NCBI GenBank assembly: GCA_005518205.2
Contig: RFFC02000014.1
Location: 1 to 64,000 of the forward strand
Direction of reading: 5' to 3'
DNA from: Hormoscilla sp. GUM202
GTDB lineage: Bacteria; Cyanobacteriota; Cyanobacteriia; Cyanobacteriales; Desertifilaceae
Length of the DNA stretch: 64,000 bases
How positions within the stretch are numbered: the stretch's first letter is position 1; every line of letters starts with the position of its first letter. The position numbers were made by a program, and so were the translations under genes. Shown one piece after another: positions 30,701 through 39,847 of this stretch. The notes beneath the pieces are model-generated. The model had not been told where the DNA came from. It did not search any database and saw only the letters and a program-made list of their open reading frames with translations.

Positions 30701-32901
30701 ATGATGCGCCAAATCCCGAGTTTCTGCTGCCCAATACGGGAATAATTTATGCTACCCGAGATGATGCCCTGCCAGACCGGAGTGCTCCGGAGGGAACGTC
30801 CCAGCTAAACCTCAGCGCGGTAGACTTTAAGCTTGACCCGACTCGCCGTCCTAACGCGATCGTGCTGATTAATGGCGATCGGCTAGACAGAGGTCGATCG
30901 ACAGTAAATGACGGGAATTTTAGGAATGAAGAAAAGGGCTTGATATTGGCAACGCCCTTGCCAGTATATATAAAAGGCGATTTCAATCTGCATCAGACGC
31001 CAGCAGGAGATGCCCTAGAAGAGTTTACTACCGATCTGGCGGATGACTGGGGAAATTTCTACAACCGTACAATTAGCGCTAGAGAGCCAAACTTTGCCTG
31101 CCGTCGCCCGGCGCCCCCTAGCTCTATTTGTGAAAATGCAACTGCAAACGGAGACTTGTGGCGATCGGCGACGATAATCTCAGATGCGGTGACTCTGCTG
31201 TCGGATCGGTTTCGGTTTGGTTACCGAGTAGAGGGAGATTACGACCTCAGAAGTAATTCAGGGGGCGCGAGGGTTAATTTTACTACTGCCAACGCAATTG
31301 CCAACTTTGATTTCAGTGATGATGATGGTGATGGTGATGGTGATAGTGATGATAGTCGTGAAGACCCGAACATCGTCCGCCAGCAAAACGGCTTCTTTGC
31401 CAACAACTTTGTCACAAGTCGCGATTTTGATGATAGTGCCTACCAAAGCGATCCCTCAACGACTGCGCCTACCGAATACCTACCCAGTTCCTACTTCAAC
31501 AACTTCGTCACGCCAGTACAGCGACGGACAAATTTCCACGAGTACGTGATGGAAATATGCCGCAAACCAATGGTAGAGTTATGTACGCCGGATGACTGGG
31601 TAGTTGGCACAACAACACAGCCAGATCTCAAAGCTAGCGAAATAGACCTAGGAACTTCAGAGGTATCTCTATTATCAGGGACGACGGCAAGAGCAGCTAC
31701 AAATGCAGCAGACCAACGTTATCCACGTCGGGTGGCGTTTCTGAGAAATCCGAGCAATAATCTGATCTTAACCATCAATACAAGCAGCGGAAAGGCCAGA
31801 CCAATTCCGATCGGAATAAATAACAACGGACAAGTGCAGTGGTATCCCTACCGGAATGTTAGACTTCCATTAACAGACGACCGGTTAGACTTAAGTGCAA
31901 GTCCTCCGACTTTAATAACTTCGATAGGAACAAGTCGTCCTCGCCCCCAACCAAATGCGCTGTGGTACACAACCAGGGCGAGCGATCGCAACTATAGCAT
32001 GCCAGATAGTTTTGGTTCAAGATTATGGTACAGACAAGGAGAAGATGGGATACCAGACTTGACTAGCGGCTCTGCTATGGGCACTCTAGGATCTGAGTAT
32101 ACGATCGATGAGGCAGATGAGCAGCCATTGCTAGAGCCAGTGTTGCAACTGCAAAAATTGACAGGAAATGTTTCAACTAGCGGAACCGCGAACTTCAACA
32201 GTATAATATCATCAACGAAGGTAAGTGAGACAAGATGGCTACAACAACCACGTACATCAACATTTAATATAGTGGCAGTTGCAGGTCAAGGGCCAATCCG
32301 CATTGATACGACTCATGACAGAATAGAATTCGGTGGGGGGCTTCAGAACTATATGCGGACATTGGAAAATTGGGGTGGTATTGAGCTGAGGGTGAATGGT
32401 TCGTTCATCCAAAGTAAGCAAAACAACTATGCTACAGGGCCTCAACGACCACTATCCCATAATACGACGGACCTAACTGGTAGCAATGCTCTGTTTACAG
32501 GTCAGTTGCAAGGATATAAAACAGGAAACGGCGGGTACGACCTAGATGGAACTAGCGGTGATACTAAACTGCGCTCTCAACCTTACTACAGTCCGCCCGA
32601 TCGGCGTTTCAGTTTTGACGTCGGACTAATGACTCAGGCACCTGACTTGTTTGCAGAACAGTTTACGGTAGAACCAGCGTCATCTCCGAAGGAGTTCCTG
32701 CGGGAAGTAAATCGCGACGATCCTTGGGTGGAAGCCTTAATGTGTGCTGCGGAAGCCCGGGATCCGGACCCGAGTTCAGGCGATCCACAAACTTATGTCG
32801 GACTATCAGGCGCTACATACGATCGCTATGCGATTCCTGGGGCAGACCAGCGTCCAAATGATTGCCGACCGCTGTCAGACTATCCTAATAATCCATCCTG
32901 A
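27706..32901 (+). CDS. hpsA: Hormogonium polysaccharide biosynthesis protein HpsA
   Basis: This large (1731-residue) prepilin-like exported protein is needed with HpsB-K for hormogonium polysaccharide secretion and gliding in filamentous cyanobacteria. ATG 27706 (MSNGKFLRKLQKSFRHLW) has AGGAAGG before it and is preferred over an in-frame TTG at 27622. A basic Arg-rich stretch (GRGRRRRRHGTSG) precedes the hydrophobic helix FVLPTVVMVMLVVILLTTAM, like a type IV prepilin leader but without Glu at position 5. LRSFDRAKNASNFRV follows, as expected for HpsA. The bulk is exported, Asp/Asn/Ser-rich, with an Asp-Gly run (DDGDGDGDSDD) near residue 1215. It is first in an operon with three pseudopilins. 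Confidence 0.92.
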   Translation: MSNGKFLRKLQKSFRHLWRMSVKLVKSLINRLLASLLGRGRRRRRHGTSGFVLPTVVMVMLVVILLTTAMVLRSFDRAKNASNFRVSPAALNAGGPAIERAKAKIEALFNDPTLPRSTPSERTLYNAIVSQPGRYTFGDEIALKVIDDFGDGAGVYSEAGATELANSETTNTAWKFPVDTDNNGKYDSFTLYGIYFRSPPIDDDGDPARPRTALEARTPPIEESNCESALGTSAGSNGWYKVGSELRKSFYVYAATVPITVEPSAIASVVEMGAEERYEKYQGNKVFSALEMQQDIGKIPLQYHAVWYQDDLSLTPDTPFRLNGRVFTNSNLFISENCDGGQDCPIRLYLISSPASCYFNEENSKIVVGGNLVNGGASWDSSVTTYAVQVDMFNEDLAVRSDPNSHDIDTNTSQSIVSDEAPRNVAYNNQAYEERIDFLTRSAKEGSGGSYRVSGGDVTEDTRDPQVVKTRVEARLKEDSSLDPDTVRLEEIELYMRNRTRRVPFKELASGVSALGTYDVDIDSDGLADPDPGVFEGDPFASVSAGEAVEGLRPPDAWAFPTDPIDGITGIGYTGLDLNISGPLALPRMTEPQQQEDQGYEEYLGDRILLGNNLPALWYKDSLGDFVGDDETQELSGINWNAGDGTRYRQTRVQRLDDLGTTNRNGFWERAAAEKPSQRLENKGGLRVVTGAGIYVAMGDPLFSRDFSFLPEPQLGAGVTVAAPTFGDNIVAWPDTMPMWEDTNDNGISDKPTFVTASPGDKMGDLLMRSTVVYHYANSSPDESRNQLPLACVSSYYDPTTETTAMNFVASGDANWDARYNANNGRSDNGVVYPPPHSEEDRTSLMGTWGAQLRTQARLVFPNGRIANPPLRSAMEKYAADSSAEFTFEENGAIDAAICSLRILDGYTRAGGFAPDTTPPITPGSIYEQTFLDAQQIRAIHRDYGTTVLDETFSFNNGALDADYDPGYDLPVEERQPLEIRATVLDLNLLRNKTIDHIDDAPNPEFLLPNTGIIYATRDDALPDRSAPEGTSQLNLSAVDFKLDPTRRPNAIVLINGDRLDRGRSTVNDGNFRNEEKGLILATPLPVYIKGDFNLHQTPAGDALEEFTTDLADDWGNFYNRTISAREPNFACRRPAPPSSICENATANGDLWRSATIISDAVTLLSDRFRFGYRVEGDYDLRSNSGGARVNFTTANAIANFDFSDDDGDGDGDSDDSREDPNIVRQQNGFFANNFVTSRDFDDSAYQSDPSTTAPTEYLPSSYFNNFVTPVQRRTNFHEYVMEICRKPMVELCTPDDWVVGTTTQPDLKASEIDLGTSEVSLLSGTTARAATNAADQRYPRRVAFLRNPSNNLILTINTSSGKARPIPIGINNNGQVQWYPYRNVRLPLTDDRLDLSASPPTLITSIGTSRPRPQPNALWYTTRASDRNYSMPDSFGSRLWYRQGEDGIPDLTSGSAMGTLGSEYTIDEADEQPLLEPVLQLQKLTGNVSTSGTANFNSIISSTKVSETRWLQQPRTSTFNIVAVAGQGPIRIDTTHDRIEFGGGLQNYMRTLENWGGIELRVNGSFIQSKQNNYATGPQRPLSHNTTDLTGSNALFTGQLQGYKTGNGGYDLDGTSGDTKLRSQPYYSPPDRRFSFDVGLMTQAPDLFAEQFTVEPASSPKEFLREVNRDDPWVEALMCAAEARDPDPSSGDPQTYVGLSGATYDRYAIPGADQRPNDCRPLSDYPNNPS

Positions 32902-32916
32902 TAATCGGTGAAGCCC

Positions 32917-33702
32917 ATGATGGGAAGAAGAAAACATGACAAGCAGGGGAGGAAAACTCCCCTAGTAGGAAAACTCCATCCCTGGTGGTCCCGCTCAAAC
33001 CAGTCGGGTTTCACCATCATGGAGTCATTGATGGCAATTGTGGTGGTGGCGATTTTGGTGACATCGATCGCGCCGATGATCGTCCTGGCAGTAGCAACCC
33101 GAGTGCAAGCAAGAAGGGTAGAACTGGCTACGCAAGCAGCTTGGACCTACATTGATGGTCTGACCGCTCAAACAACTCCTCATCCAAACCACGCAGTGGA
33201 GATAAATCCGGCAACGACGACTTGGTCTGACTTCATCGGCACCTTTGCCGCAACAATTCCTCCGACAAATCCCAGCATGGACCTAGGAGGCTGCGGGGCG
33301 ACATTGTATCCCTACTGTCAGAACAATCCAACATGGAGCTTGTACTGTGTAAACCAGGATGAAGAAAGCGGTTGTAGCACTAACAGCATTAAAGACATGG
33401 TAATTCAAGCTTTTCGCAGCACGACAAACACTGACTATGCAAATCTTGCAGATGATGCAGAAAGGCAAGCGGATGGTAGGCGAGGCTATCTGGTGAGCGT
33501 GCGGGTGTATCGAGCGGATGCATTCAGCGACAATGACGAACTAAAATCAGTAGGTTCCCATCCAACTGAGGTAACAGGCAGACAAATTACCAGCGGTCTG
33601 GGTTTGCGCAAGGTGCCATTGATCGAGGTAACAACAGAAATACCGGCTGAATATGGGGCGGTATACAGTAATTTGTGCGAACGAATTGGGGGTTGTAGTT
33701 GA
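32917..33702 (+). CDS. hpsB: Hormogonium polysaccharide secretion pseudopilin HpsB
   Basis: This is a pseudopilin of about 261 residues. After a basic leader (KLHPWWSRSNQSG) comes the class III cleavage site and helix FTIMESLMAIVVVAILVTSI with Glu at position 5, so it should be processed by the prepilin peptidase and inserted in the inner membrane. The region ARRVELATQAAWTYIDGL is typical of HpsB. The globular part has four to six cysteines (GCGATLYPYC, LYCVNQDEESGC). It starts 15 bases after hpsA; the exact Met (32917 or 32920) is uncertain. It should form part of the secretion pseudopilus with HpsC and the next gene. Confidence 0.87.
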   Translation: MMGRRKHDKQGRKTPLVGKLHPWWSRSNQSGFTIMESLMAIVVVAILVTSIAPMIVLAVATRVQARRVELATQAAWTYIDGLTAQTTPHPNHAVEINPATTTWSDFIGTFAATIPPTNPSMDLGGCGATLYPYCQNNPTWSLYCVNQDEESGCSTNSIKDMVIQAFRSTTNTDYANLADDAERQADGRRGYLVSVRVYRADAFSDNDELKSVGSHPTEVTGRQITSGLGLRKVPLIEVTTEIPAEYGAVYSNLCERIGGCS

Positions 33703-33829
33703 TTAGCTTGGGTTCGGAATGACGGCCCGGCAAGCTCATGTAGGGTGTGGGCCGTGCCCGCTGTCAGAGGCTATAGCTTACTCGCAAAGTCGATCGCACC
33801 AGGTCGTGAATTAGGTAGCGAAGGTAAAA

Positions 33830-34900
33830 ATGAAAATGAATAAAATATTGGAATATATTATAAGTTTAAAGCTGAAAACTGCGAAGCTAACCAGAAAGCA
33901 GAGTGGGTTCACCCTGATTGAACTTTTAGTAGCATTGGTGATTTCATCGATAATAATATCATCTCTGCTGGGGTTTATGGTAAATATCATAACCACAGAA
34001 CGCCGGGAACAAGCGAAGACCAACTCAGAGCTGGAAATTCAGGCAGCAATTGACTATATAGCCCGGGACTTAAGGCAAGCAGTATACATATATGATAACG
34101 ATTCCTTAACAACCGATCATAGTGATACGGGTGATTCTGGGATTAGAGACCAAATACCGCCCTTCAGTCCGGCGCCAGGTTGCGGGTCTAATAGTACTTG
34201 CAGACCCGTGCTAGTCTTCTGGAAGCGAGAGTTAAAAGAGCACTCGTGGCCGATTCCGGATGAAGAAGCAACAAAGTGTAAAAATCATAGAGATCCCTGC
34301 GACGATACGTTTGTATACTCGCTAGTTGCTTATTACATAGTAAAAAATGACGGCCCTACCTGGTCTGAAACGGCTCGAATAGCCCGATTCCAAATAGAGG
34401 ATGGCGTAGATCCAAATAATGATGGTAATTATGTAAACCAAAAATTGGAGCCAGACCCTGGGTTTGCGACTTTTAACCTCAGTGGAACAGGTACGCTGAA
34501 GGAGAAGATGAACCAATGGACAAAAGCAGCAGAGGCTTATACTCAACAGGCTCTTGTTTTAGTTGATTTTATCGACCAAAGCACGGACACAGCAGAAATA
34601 CCACTGCCAAACAGCGCGATGACGACTACAGAATACGATGAATTTTGTGACGATCGCATGTCGGAGGCAGCGCAGCTAGTGCCAAACTATACTGAGGGTG
34701 GGTTTCCTGAAGTATTGAAAACAGGTAGTTTTTACGCTTGTATTGACTCAGACTCAAGCCAAGCTAGAATATACATCCGGGGGAACGCCTTAGCGAGGTT
34801 CCAAAACATTGACAACGCTGAATATAAGAGTTCGCTTTCGCAATTTTTTCCCACAACAAATAGAAGAGTGCAAGGAAGTGACTTGTTAGGAGCTGATTAG
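33830..34900 (+). CDS. hpsC: Hormogonium polysaccharide secretion pseudopilin HpsC
   Basis: This 356-residue protein has the prepilin motif KQSGFTLIELLVALVISSII with Glu5 and a GspJ-like continuation SELEIQAAIDYIARDLRQAVYIYD, usual for HpsC. The remainder is a beta-rich periplasmic domain with paired cysteines (CGSNSTC, CKNHRDPC). It lies 127 bases after hpsB and 34 bases before the fourth gene of the operon, all on the plus strand. No clear ribosome binding site is seen before the start. The role is structural, in the type II/IV-like secretion machinery. Confidence 0.87.
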   Translation: MKMNKILEYIISLKLKTAKLTRKQSGFTLIELLVALVISSIIISSLLGFMVNIITTERREQAKTNSELEIQAAIDYIARDLRQAVYIYDNDSLTTDHSDTGDSGIRDQIPPFSPAPGCGSNSTCRPVLVFWKRELKEHSWPIPDEEATKCKNHRDPCDDTFVYSLVAYYIVKNDGPTWSETARIARFQIEDGVDPNNDGNYVNQKLEPDPGFATFNLSGTGTLKEKMNQWTKAAEAYTQQALVLVDFIDQSTDTAEIPLPNSAMTTTEYDEFCDDRMSEAAQLVPNYTEGGFPEVLKTGSFYACIDSDSSQARIYIRGNALARFQNIDNAEYKSSLSQFFPTTNRRVQGSDLLGAD

Positions 34901-34934
34901 CGATAATTTAGCAGAACAGTTGAGAAAATAAACA

Positions 34935-35582
34935 ATGAGGTCGAGTATAGGCAGTAGAGATATTGATAGAAATGGGCATCTTACCAAAAGTGGAAAAGTA
35001 GCATCGGAGGCTGGGTTTACGCTCATAGAGGTGCTGGTGGTGACAGCAATGGTGGCTATATTGAGTGCGATCGGGGTTCCCAGTTGGCTAGCCTTCACAA
35101 ATAGTCAACGCCTCAACACTGCTAGAGAGCAAGTATACCTCGCCATGAAGGAAGCCCAAAGCAATGCCAAACGAGACAAACTTACCTGGCAAGCCAGTTT
35201 TAGAGAAGGAGAAGTAGACAGTACACCAGTTACTCAATGGGCAGTTCATCCAAAAACAGTCAGTCCCCATGAAGCCCATTGGCAGAACTTGGATCCTTCC
35301 GTGCGCATTGTCGATACAGACATCGACTCCAGAGACAGAAACGAAACCACCTTCTATAGATATAGCAGTGGAGTGAACGAGGGTGTGTGGAGAGTACGGT
35401 TTAACTACCACGGTCATCCTAATAGTGTGAGAGATCTAGGACGCTTGACCCTAGCAAGTCGCAATAGTGACCCTACTAACCGGAACCGCAAGCTAAGATG
35501 CGTGTACCTTTCTACTCTGTTGGGATCAATGCGAACATCTAGCCAGCAGCGCACAAAAAAGGACGACCGATATTGTTACTAA
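34935..35582 (+). CDS. GspH/FimT-type pseudopilin of the hps operon
   Basis: This 215-residue pseudopilin has leader cleavage at SEAG/FTLIEVLVVTAMVAILSAIG with Glu5, followed by VPSWLAFTNSQRLNTAREQVYLAM, the GspH/FimT pattern. It ends KLRCVYLSTLLGSMRTS, where a cysteine pattern like that of FimT-type minor pilins is seen. Position in the operon suggests it equals HpsD of other cyanobacteria, but I assign only the family. A MITE lies 11 bases past the stop. Confidence 0.8.
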   Translation: MRSSIGSRDIDRNGHLTKSGKVASEAGFTLIEVLVVTAMVAILSAIGVPSWLAFTNSQRLNTAREQVYLAMKEAQSNAKRDKLTWQASFREGEVDSTPVTQWAVHPKTVSPHEAHWQNLDPSVRIVDTDIDSRDRNETTFYRYSSGVNEGVWRVRFNYHGHPNSVRDLGRLTLASRNSDPTNRNRKLRCVYLSTLLGSMRTSSQQRTKKDDRYCY

Positions 35583-35592
35583 TTAAATCATC

Positions 35593-35762
35593 GGCGTTGC
35601 ACAACTCCGGGATGATAAGGGTTGCTAATTGCTAATACTCAAAGGTTAATCTCGATAGTCATTTTTTGTCATGAATAGATGGATTTACTCTTTTCAATTA
35701 GCAATTAGCCAAAGTGCAATTTTCAACAATTGGCTGCTATCATCCCAAAAATGTGCAACGCC
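35593..35762. mobile_element. MITE with GGCGTTGCACA ends, copy 1
   Basis: The element is 170 bases long with inverted ends GGCGTTGCACAACTCCGGGA and GGCGTTGCACATTTTTGGGA, and an 8-base TSD AAATCATC (35585-35592, 35763-35770). It has an inner inverted repeat (TTGCTAATTGCTAA ... AATTAGCAATTAG). No open frame. A second member at 58677-58789 interrupts a gene. The mobilising transposase is not in this window. Confidence 0.88.
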
Positions 35763-35834
35763 AAATCATCAATCAACTCCGATGTCAATAGATAAGCGCT
35801 AAAGCGCTTACTACGAACTAACAGCCGATCGCCC

Positions 35835-36581
35835 TCACTTTGCGGCCAAAAATTCCAGATAGCTGTTGCTAAGTTCCTTAACCGCCAACTCATAAAACTG
35901 TTTTCCATGTTCCGGGGTTGCCAATGCGGGGTTAGACCCCATACGTCCATCCGGATAGCGGCGGCGAAAATCAGCCGGTCCATAAAAACCATGTCCTTTA
36001 CCTACCTCTGGGGACAGGGAAGCAGTTTTCATTGCTTCGGGATAGAGATACTGAGTTACCGCCACCTCACTGGGGGTAGCATGGGAACCTTCTTGGTCGC
36101 CATACAACTCTTTGGCCAGCTTGTAAACGCTACTGCACGTAAACCAGTTGGCCAGGCGACATTGTACCCGATCGGCATTGGCTATGTTTAAGTTTACCAG
36201 ATGAGTATAAGTTTCCGCAAACGCCGCCTTCAGGGTAGCGATATTACCTCCGTGACCATTGATAAAGAAAAACTTAGTAAATCCTGCCCTGGCCAAACAT
36301 GTGATATAATCTACTACAAGCTGAATCAAGGTGCTGGGTCTCAGACTAATGGTACCGGGAAAGGCCGTGTGGTGCAAGGCCATGCCCACATTAATCGTCG
36401 GGGCCACCAGGGAGTTGACAGTTTCTCCTACCCCACGGGCGATCGCCTCAGCGGTGATGGCATCCGTACCGATCGAACCCGTGGGGCCATGTTGTTCTGT
36501 CGAACCAATTGGTAGAATCAGACCGGACGATCGGCCCAGATAAGCTTCTACTTCCGGCCAAGTACTTAAATGTAGCAACAT
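35835..36581 (-). CDS. Creatininase-family amidohydrolase
   Basis: This 248-residue metal-dependent amidohydrolase of the creatininase fold shows the family signatures LPIGSTEQHGPTGSIGTDA (Glu and His ligands near 30), the central FPGTISLRP, and FFINGHGGNIATLKAAF (second metal site). ATPSEVAVTQYLYP follows near 175. The substrate is not known; members act on creatinine, formylated heterocycles or mycofactocin peptides. It is convergent with the hps operon and separated from it by the MITE. Confidence 0.9.
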   Translation of the reverse strand: MLLHLSTWPEVEAYLGRSSGLILPIGSTEQHGPTGSIGTDAITAEAIARGVGETVNSLVAPTINVGMALHHTAFPGTISLRPSTLIQLVVDYITCLARAGFTKFFFINGHGGNIATLKAAFAETYTHLVNLNIANADRVQCRLANWFTCSSVYKLAKELYGDQEGSHATPSEVAVTQYLYPEAMKTASLSPEVGKGHGFYGPADFRRRYPDGRMGSNPALATPEHGKQFYELAVKELSNSYLEFLAAK

Positions 36582-37208
36582 TTCCGGTTAATACCTCATA
36601 CATCTTTCTGTGGACGGGATGGCGAGATCCGATCGCCAATAAAATATTTTCAGGCAAATTTTAGGATTTGGTCGGAAGCAAGAGGCAGATATCGTTAAAA
36701 TAAGCAATAAGGATAAGGTAATGTCGATTACCGCTAGCCGTCGGGTGTGGTCAAAACCTGTCGATCCTCATGAACTCTCCCAGTCGCCGGATCCCCCCCT
36801 TTTGTAAGATACTGTGGGGTAATCAACTGGGGGGCGGAGCCCCTTATCATCCTCAAAAGCTTATAGCGCTTGACTTTCCCCCCTCCCCCCCCTCAGACGC
36901 CCTGAATTGGTAATTCGCCCACAGCATCTTGTAAGGGTTTGGGGGGGATCCTTGTGCAACAAATACATGACCGCACCCCTAGCCGTCTGGCATGGCCGAC
37001 GGGCGATCTGCCCAGATATCTTGTCCGGACTACTTTCGGAAAATGCCAAGCAAACTGCAAATATATGCTATAATAATGTAAAAACAGCAATTTAGTCAAG
37101 AATTTGTTAAATTAATTAACATTGAGCCGGACAGAGTTGCTCGAGTGTAACTCGTCAAAGTCAGGGAATGACCAAGAATGTAGAAGTTTTTTGGAGCAGG
37201 AGTCAACC
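36582..37208. other. Intergenic region without a supported gene
   Basis: About 630 bases with no gene I can support. A 28-codon frame at 36721-36807 has GGATAAGG upstream, but nothing else favours it. GC-rich C- and G-runs occur at 36790-36960. ATTTGTTAAATTAATTAACATT near 37103 is AT-rich and may hold the promoter of the next gene. Confidence 0.35.
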
Positions 37209-37517
37209 ATGCTACACCGCAAGATTTATCAACTCTGTTGTGAAAATAGTGAAGTCGGGATTTTCTTGCGGGACCAGCAACGCTGGATAGAACGCGCGAC
37301 GATCCTGGATATAGAAGGAGATTTGGTAACGATTCGTTATGAAAGCGAAGAAGAAGATGAAATCTGTTCGTGGGAAGAAATGGTGCGGTTAGAGAGCATA
37401 GGTGCAGTCACCCAGAAACTATCGACGGTCCCCAAAGGAAACATAGAAATCATGGTTTCCGAAGAATGCCCAGAAGCAGAACGAATAGGCCGGTATCCCG
37501 AATCTAATCCAGAATAA
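37209..37517 (+). CDS. Small conserved cyanobacterial protein (DUF6679-like)
   Basis: This protein is 102 residues long from ATG 37209, which has GGAGCAGG upstream; longer upstream frames look non-coding. The sequence MLHRKIYQLCCENSEVGIFL, then DQQRWIERATILDIEGDL, VTIRYESEEEDEICSWEEMV and RLESIGAVTQKLSTVPKG, resembles a family widespread in cyanobacteria and annotated only as a domain of unknown function. It is soluble, acidic and has no catalytic motif. I recall DUF6679 as its name without certainty. A tandem repeat array begins 16 bases past its stop. Confidence 0.75.
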   Translation: MLHRKIYQLCCENSEVGIFLRDQQRWIERATILDIEGDLVTIRYESEEEDEICSWEEMVRLESIGAVTQKLSTVPKGNIEIMVSEECPEAERIGRYPESNPE

Positions 37518-37532
37518 GTTGGAAGCCATAAA

Positions 37533-37587
37533 GTGCTTCGCGCCTGGGAAGCACTTTAGTGCTTACTACTAACCCCCGAAGCACTAA
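37533..37587. repeat. Left part of a palindromic tandem array, split by the ISAzo13 element
   Basis: The unit GAAGCACTTTAGTGCTTACT plus ACTAACCCCC (about 30 bases) contains the palindrome AAGCACTTTAGTGCTT. One and a half units lie here; the array resumes at 40942-41050 with three more. Single palindromes of this kind occur near 50268. Confidence 0.8.
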
Positions 37588-37822
37588 GGGACTTGCGGGA
37601 AAATAAGATACCAGTCAATAGGGGACAATGGTGATATCCCATTTGGGCAAGTTTTCAGAGCGTTGCCAAAAGACTTTGTAGGGTTTTAAGGCATCTGCTA
37701 AGACTTTAACCCCAGTTTCATAGGTAGTTGTGACCAAATTAACAATCGGTTTAATACCTTTCCAGGTCATATTGCTAGCCCATTTAACTGCCGTTTCAAC
37801 TGAATCTAAGATAGCTCCGTTC

Positions 37823-39847
37823 GTAATTGCTCAAGATATTGGTGGTGAAGGAATATGGGTACTGCCGGTACTGCATAGTTACTCGGGCCATCGGACTGGA
37901 GTGAACAGCCCTTGTACTGCCTCGGAATGCCTAACAGGACAAGAGCAATTTTTGAGGAGCGAAAACTTCTCAAATGCTTACGGGGTGGGGGGTTTTGACC
38001 TCGAAGTGGTGAGTCGGCAGCCGAGCGCCCGAATATGCAGTTGAGATGCGCGACAGCTGATTTTTTTCAAAATCCCGCGCCCAGGGTTGACAAATTCGAT
38101 AAATAAGTAGTAAGTTGGAAGACATGACTAAGAATTGGCTTGCTGACCTCGACCAAGACACAGAGAATCTCGACCCAAAAAGTCGGGAAGTTTTGCAGCG
38201 GTTACTCAATTACCTAGAAGACCTATACAGCCAAAACCTTGAATTGAAAGCTGACAATCAACGATTGAGAGATGAAATAGCCGCGCTCAAAGGGCACAAG
38301 GGAAAACCTGACATCAAACCTCAAGCCAAAGCTGATACTTCTAAAGCTGATACTTCTGCGGAGGCCAAACCAGAGCAGCCCAATAGTCGAGAGCGAAAAA
38401 AGAAAAAACCGAAAACCCCCCCCCAGGAACGTCGCCAACTTATTCATATTGACAGAGAAGAGGTTATCAAACTGGCTCGGAGTAACTTGCCGTCAGATAT
38501 CACCCATAGAGGCTACCGAGAAGTAACAATTCAAAATATTATATTTAAAACAGACACGGTTATTTATCGACTAGAAAGACTCTATTCACCTAGTACGGAG
38601 AAATTTTACGAAGCCCAGTTGCCGCAAGGATTAAAAGGCAAATCTTACGGGAGTGAACTCGAAGCATTTGTTCTCACTTTGTATTATCAGTTACGAGTGC
38701 CAGAAGAAAAGATTCTTAAATTGTTGCAGTCTCAGGGAATAGTAATCTCGGCGGGAAAAATATCTAACTTAATAACTCGGCAATATTTAAGAGAATTTAC
38801 TGAAGAACGAAATGCTATTTTAGAAGCGGGACTGGGCAGTACCAGTTATCACCAAATTGATGATACGGGGATGCGGGTTAATGGGAAAAATTGCTATGTA
38901 TTCACACTCTGCAATCCTTACTATAGCAGTTTTTTTACCAGAGAGCGCAAAAACTCTGAAACAGTTCTCCAAATGTTAAACGAATTGCAGTTGGATCCAA
39001 CTGAATTAGCAGTTGTTCAATCAGATGATTTAGTTGACAGTATTTTGCCTGACAAGAAGAAAAAGCAGCTCGGGGACTACATAGATATTTTGGTGGCTGA
39101 TGACGCGGGACAATTTCACAACCAGACGAACCATCGTAGTTTATGCTGGATTCATGAAGGACGACACTACGAAAAGCTGACTCCTCTGGTTCCCTCTCAT
39201 CAAAAAAGCCTGGCACAATTTCTCTCTTATTTTTGGATTTACTATTATCAACTCAAAGCCTATCAACAGCAAAGCACAGAAGAGCAGCGACAACAAAAAC
39301 TGTTGCTTGAAACCGAATTTGACAAATTGTTTTCCCGTCAAACCGGATACAGTGCTTTAGATCATAGAATTGATTTAACAAAACAGAAGAAGCCTTATTT
39401 ACTATTAGTTCTAGATTTTCCTGAAGTTCCTCTTGACAATAATGAGGCAGAGCGGACAGTCCGGGAGTATGTGATTAAGCGCAAAATCTCCAATGGAACC
39501 CGCACTCTACAGGGGACTCAGGCGTGGGAAGTGTTTTTGGCTCTGGTTGACACCTGCCGCAAAAACGGAGTGAATTTTTATTCGTACATTAAGGATCGAA
39601 TTTCCAAATCTTTCAAGATGCCAGCGTTGTCCACGCTAATTCAACAGATGCAGCCGCCAAAACCAACATAAACATAAACCATTGACTCCAAGTCTCGCTT
39701 GTGTAGTTTCCACCTAAGCACCAAGGGTGTTACAGCTCCTTGTTATAAAGGACAGACTCATTAAGTGCGACATCAGCTCCTGTTTAAAAAGCTGCAGGAG
39801 CTACTCTCGTGTGGAAATCACTCCCCACCAACATATTGAGCAACTTC
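37823..39847 (+). mobile_element. IS66-family insertion sequence, copy 2
   Basis: This element is 2025 bases long, with ends GTAATTGCTCAAGATATTGG and (inverted) GAAGTTGCTCAATATGTTGG, inserted in the ISAzo13 transposase with the 8-base TSD CTCCGTTC at 37815-37822 and 39848-39855. As far as I can compare it is the same sequence as copy 1 (19417-21441) in opposite orientation. The two copies, 18 kb apart in inverse orientation, could recombine and invert the htpG-hpsABC segment. Confidence 0.95.
38115..39671 (+). CDS. tnpC: IS66-family transposase (copy 2)
   Basis: This 518-residue protein is the same as that of copy 1, with an N-terminal coiled coil, a Lys/Pro-rich linker and the DDE catalytic region (DDTGMRVNGK, ADDAGQFHNQ, DNNEAERTVREY). 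It is probably active. It runs opposite to the ISAzo13 transposase it interrupts. Confidence 0.95.
   Translation: MEDMTKNWLADLDQDTENLDPKSREVLQRLLNYLEDLYSQNLELKADNQRLRDEIAALKGHKGKPDIKPQAKADTSKADTSAEAKPEQPNSRERKKKKPKTPPQERRQLIHIDREEVIKLARSNLPSDITHRGYREVTIQNIIFKTDTVIYRLERLYSPSTEKFYEAQLPQGLKGKSYGSELEAFVLTLYYQLRVPEEKILKLLQSQGIVISAGKISNLITRQYLREFTEERNAILEAGLGSTSYHQIDDTGMRVNGKNCYVFTLCNPYYSSFFTRERKNSETVLQMLNELQLDPTELAVVQSDDLVDSILPDKKKKQLGDYIDILVADDAGQFHNQTNHRSLCWIHEGRHYEKLTPLVPSHQKSLAQFLSYFWIYYYQLKAYQQQSTEEQRQQKLLLETEFDKLFSRQTGYSALDHRIDLTKQKKPYLLLVLDFPEVPLDNNEAERTVREYVIKRKISNGTRTLQGTQAWEVFLALVDTCRKNGVNFYSYIKDRISKSFKMPALSTLIQQMQPPKPT

Noticed and set aside
36700..36800. Possible tRNA gene near the GTCGATCCTCATGAACTC segment
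   Set aside because: No cloverleaf could be formed: the T-arm-like sequence has no pairing acceptor or D-arm at proper spacing.
36721..36807. 28-codon frame with a possible ribosome binding site
   Set aside because: Too short and without any homology that I recognise; not enough support.
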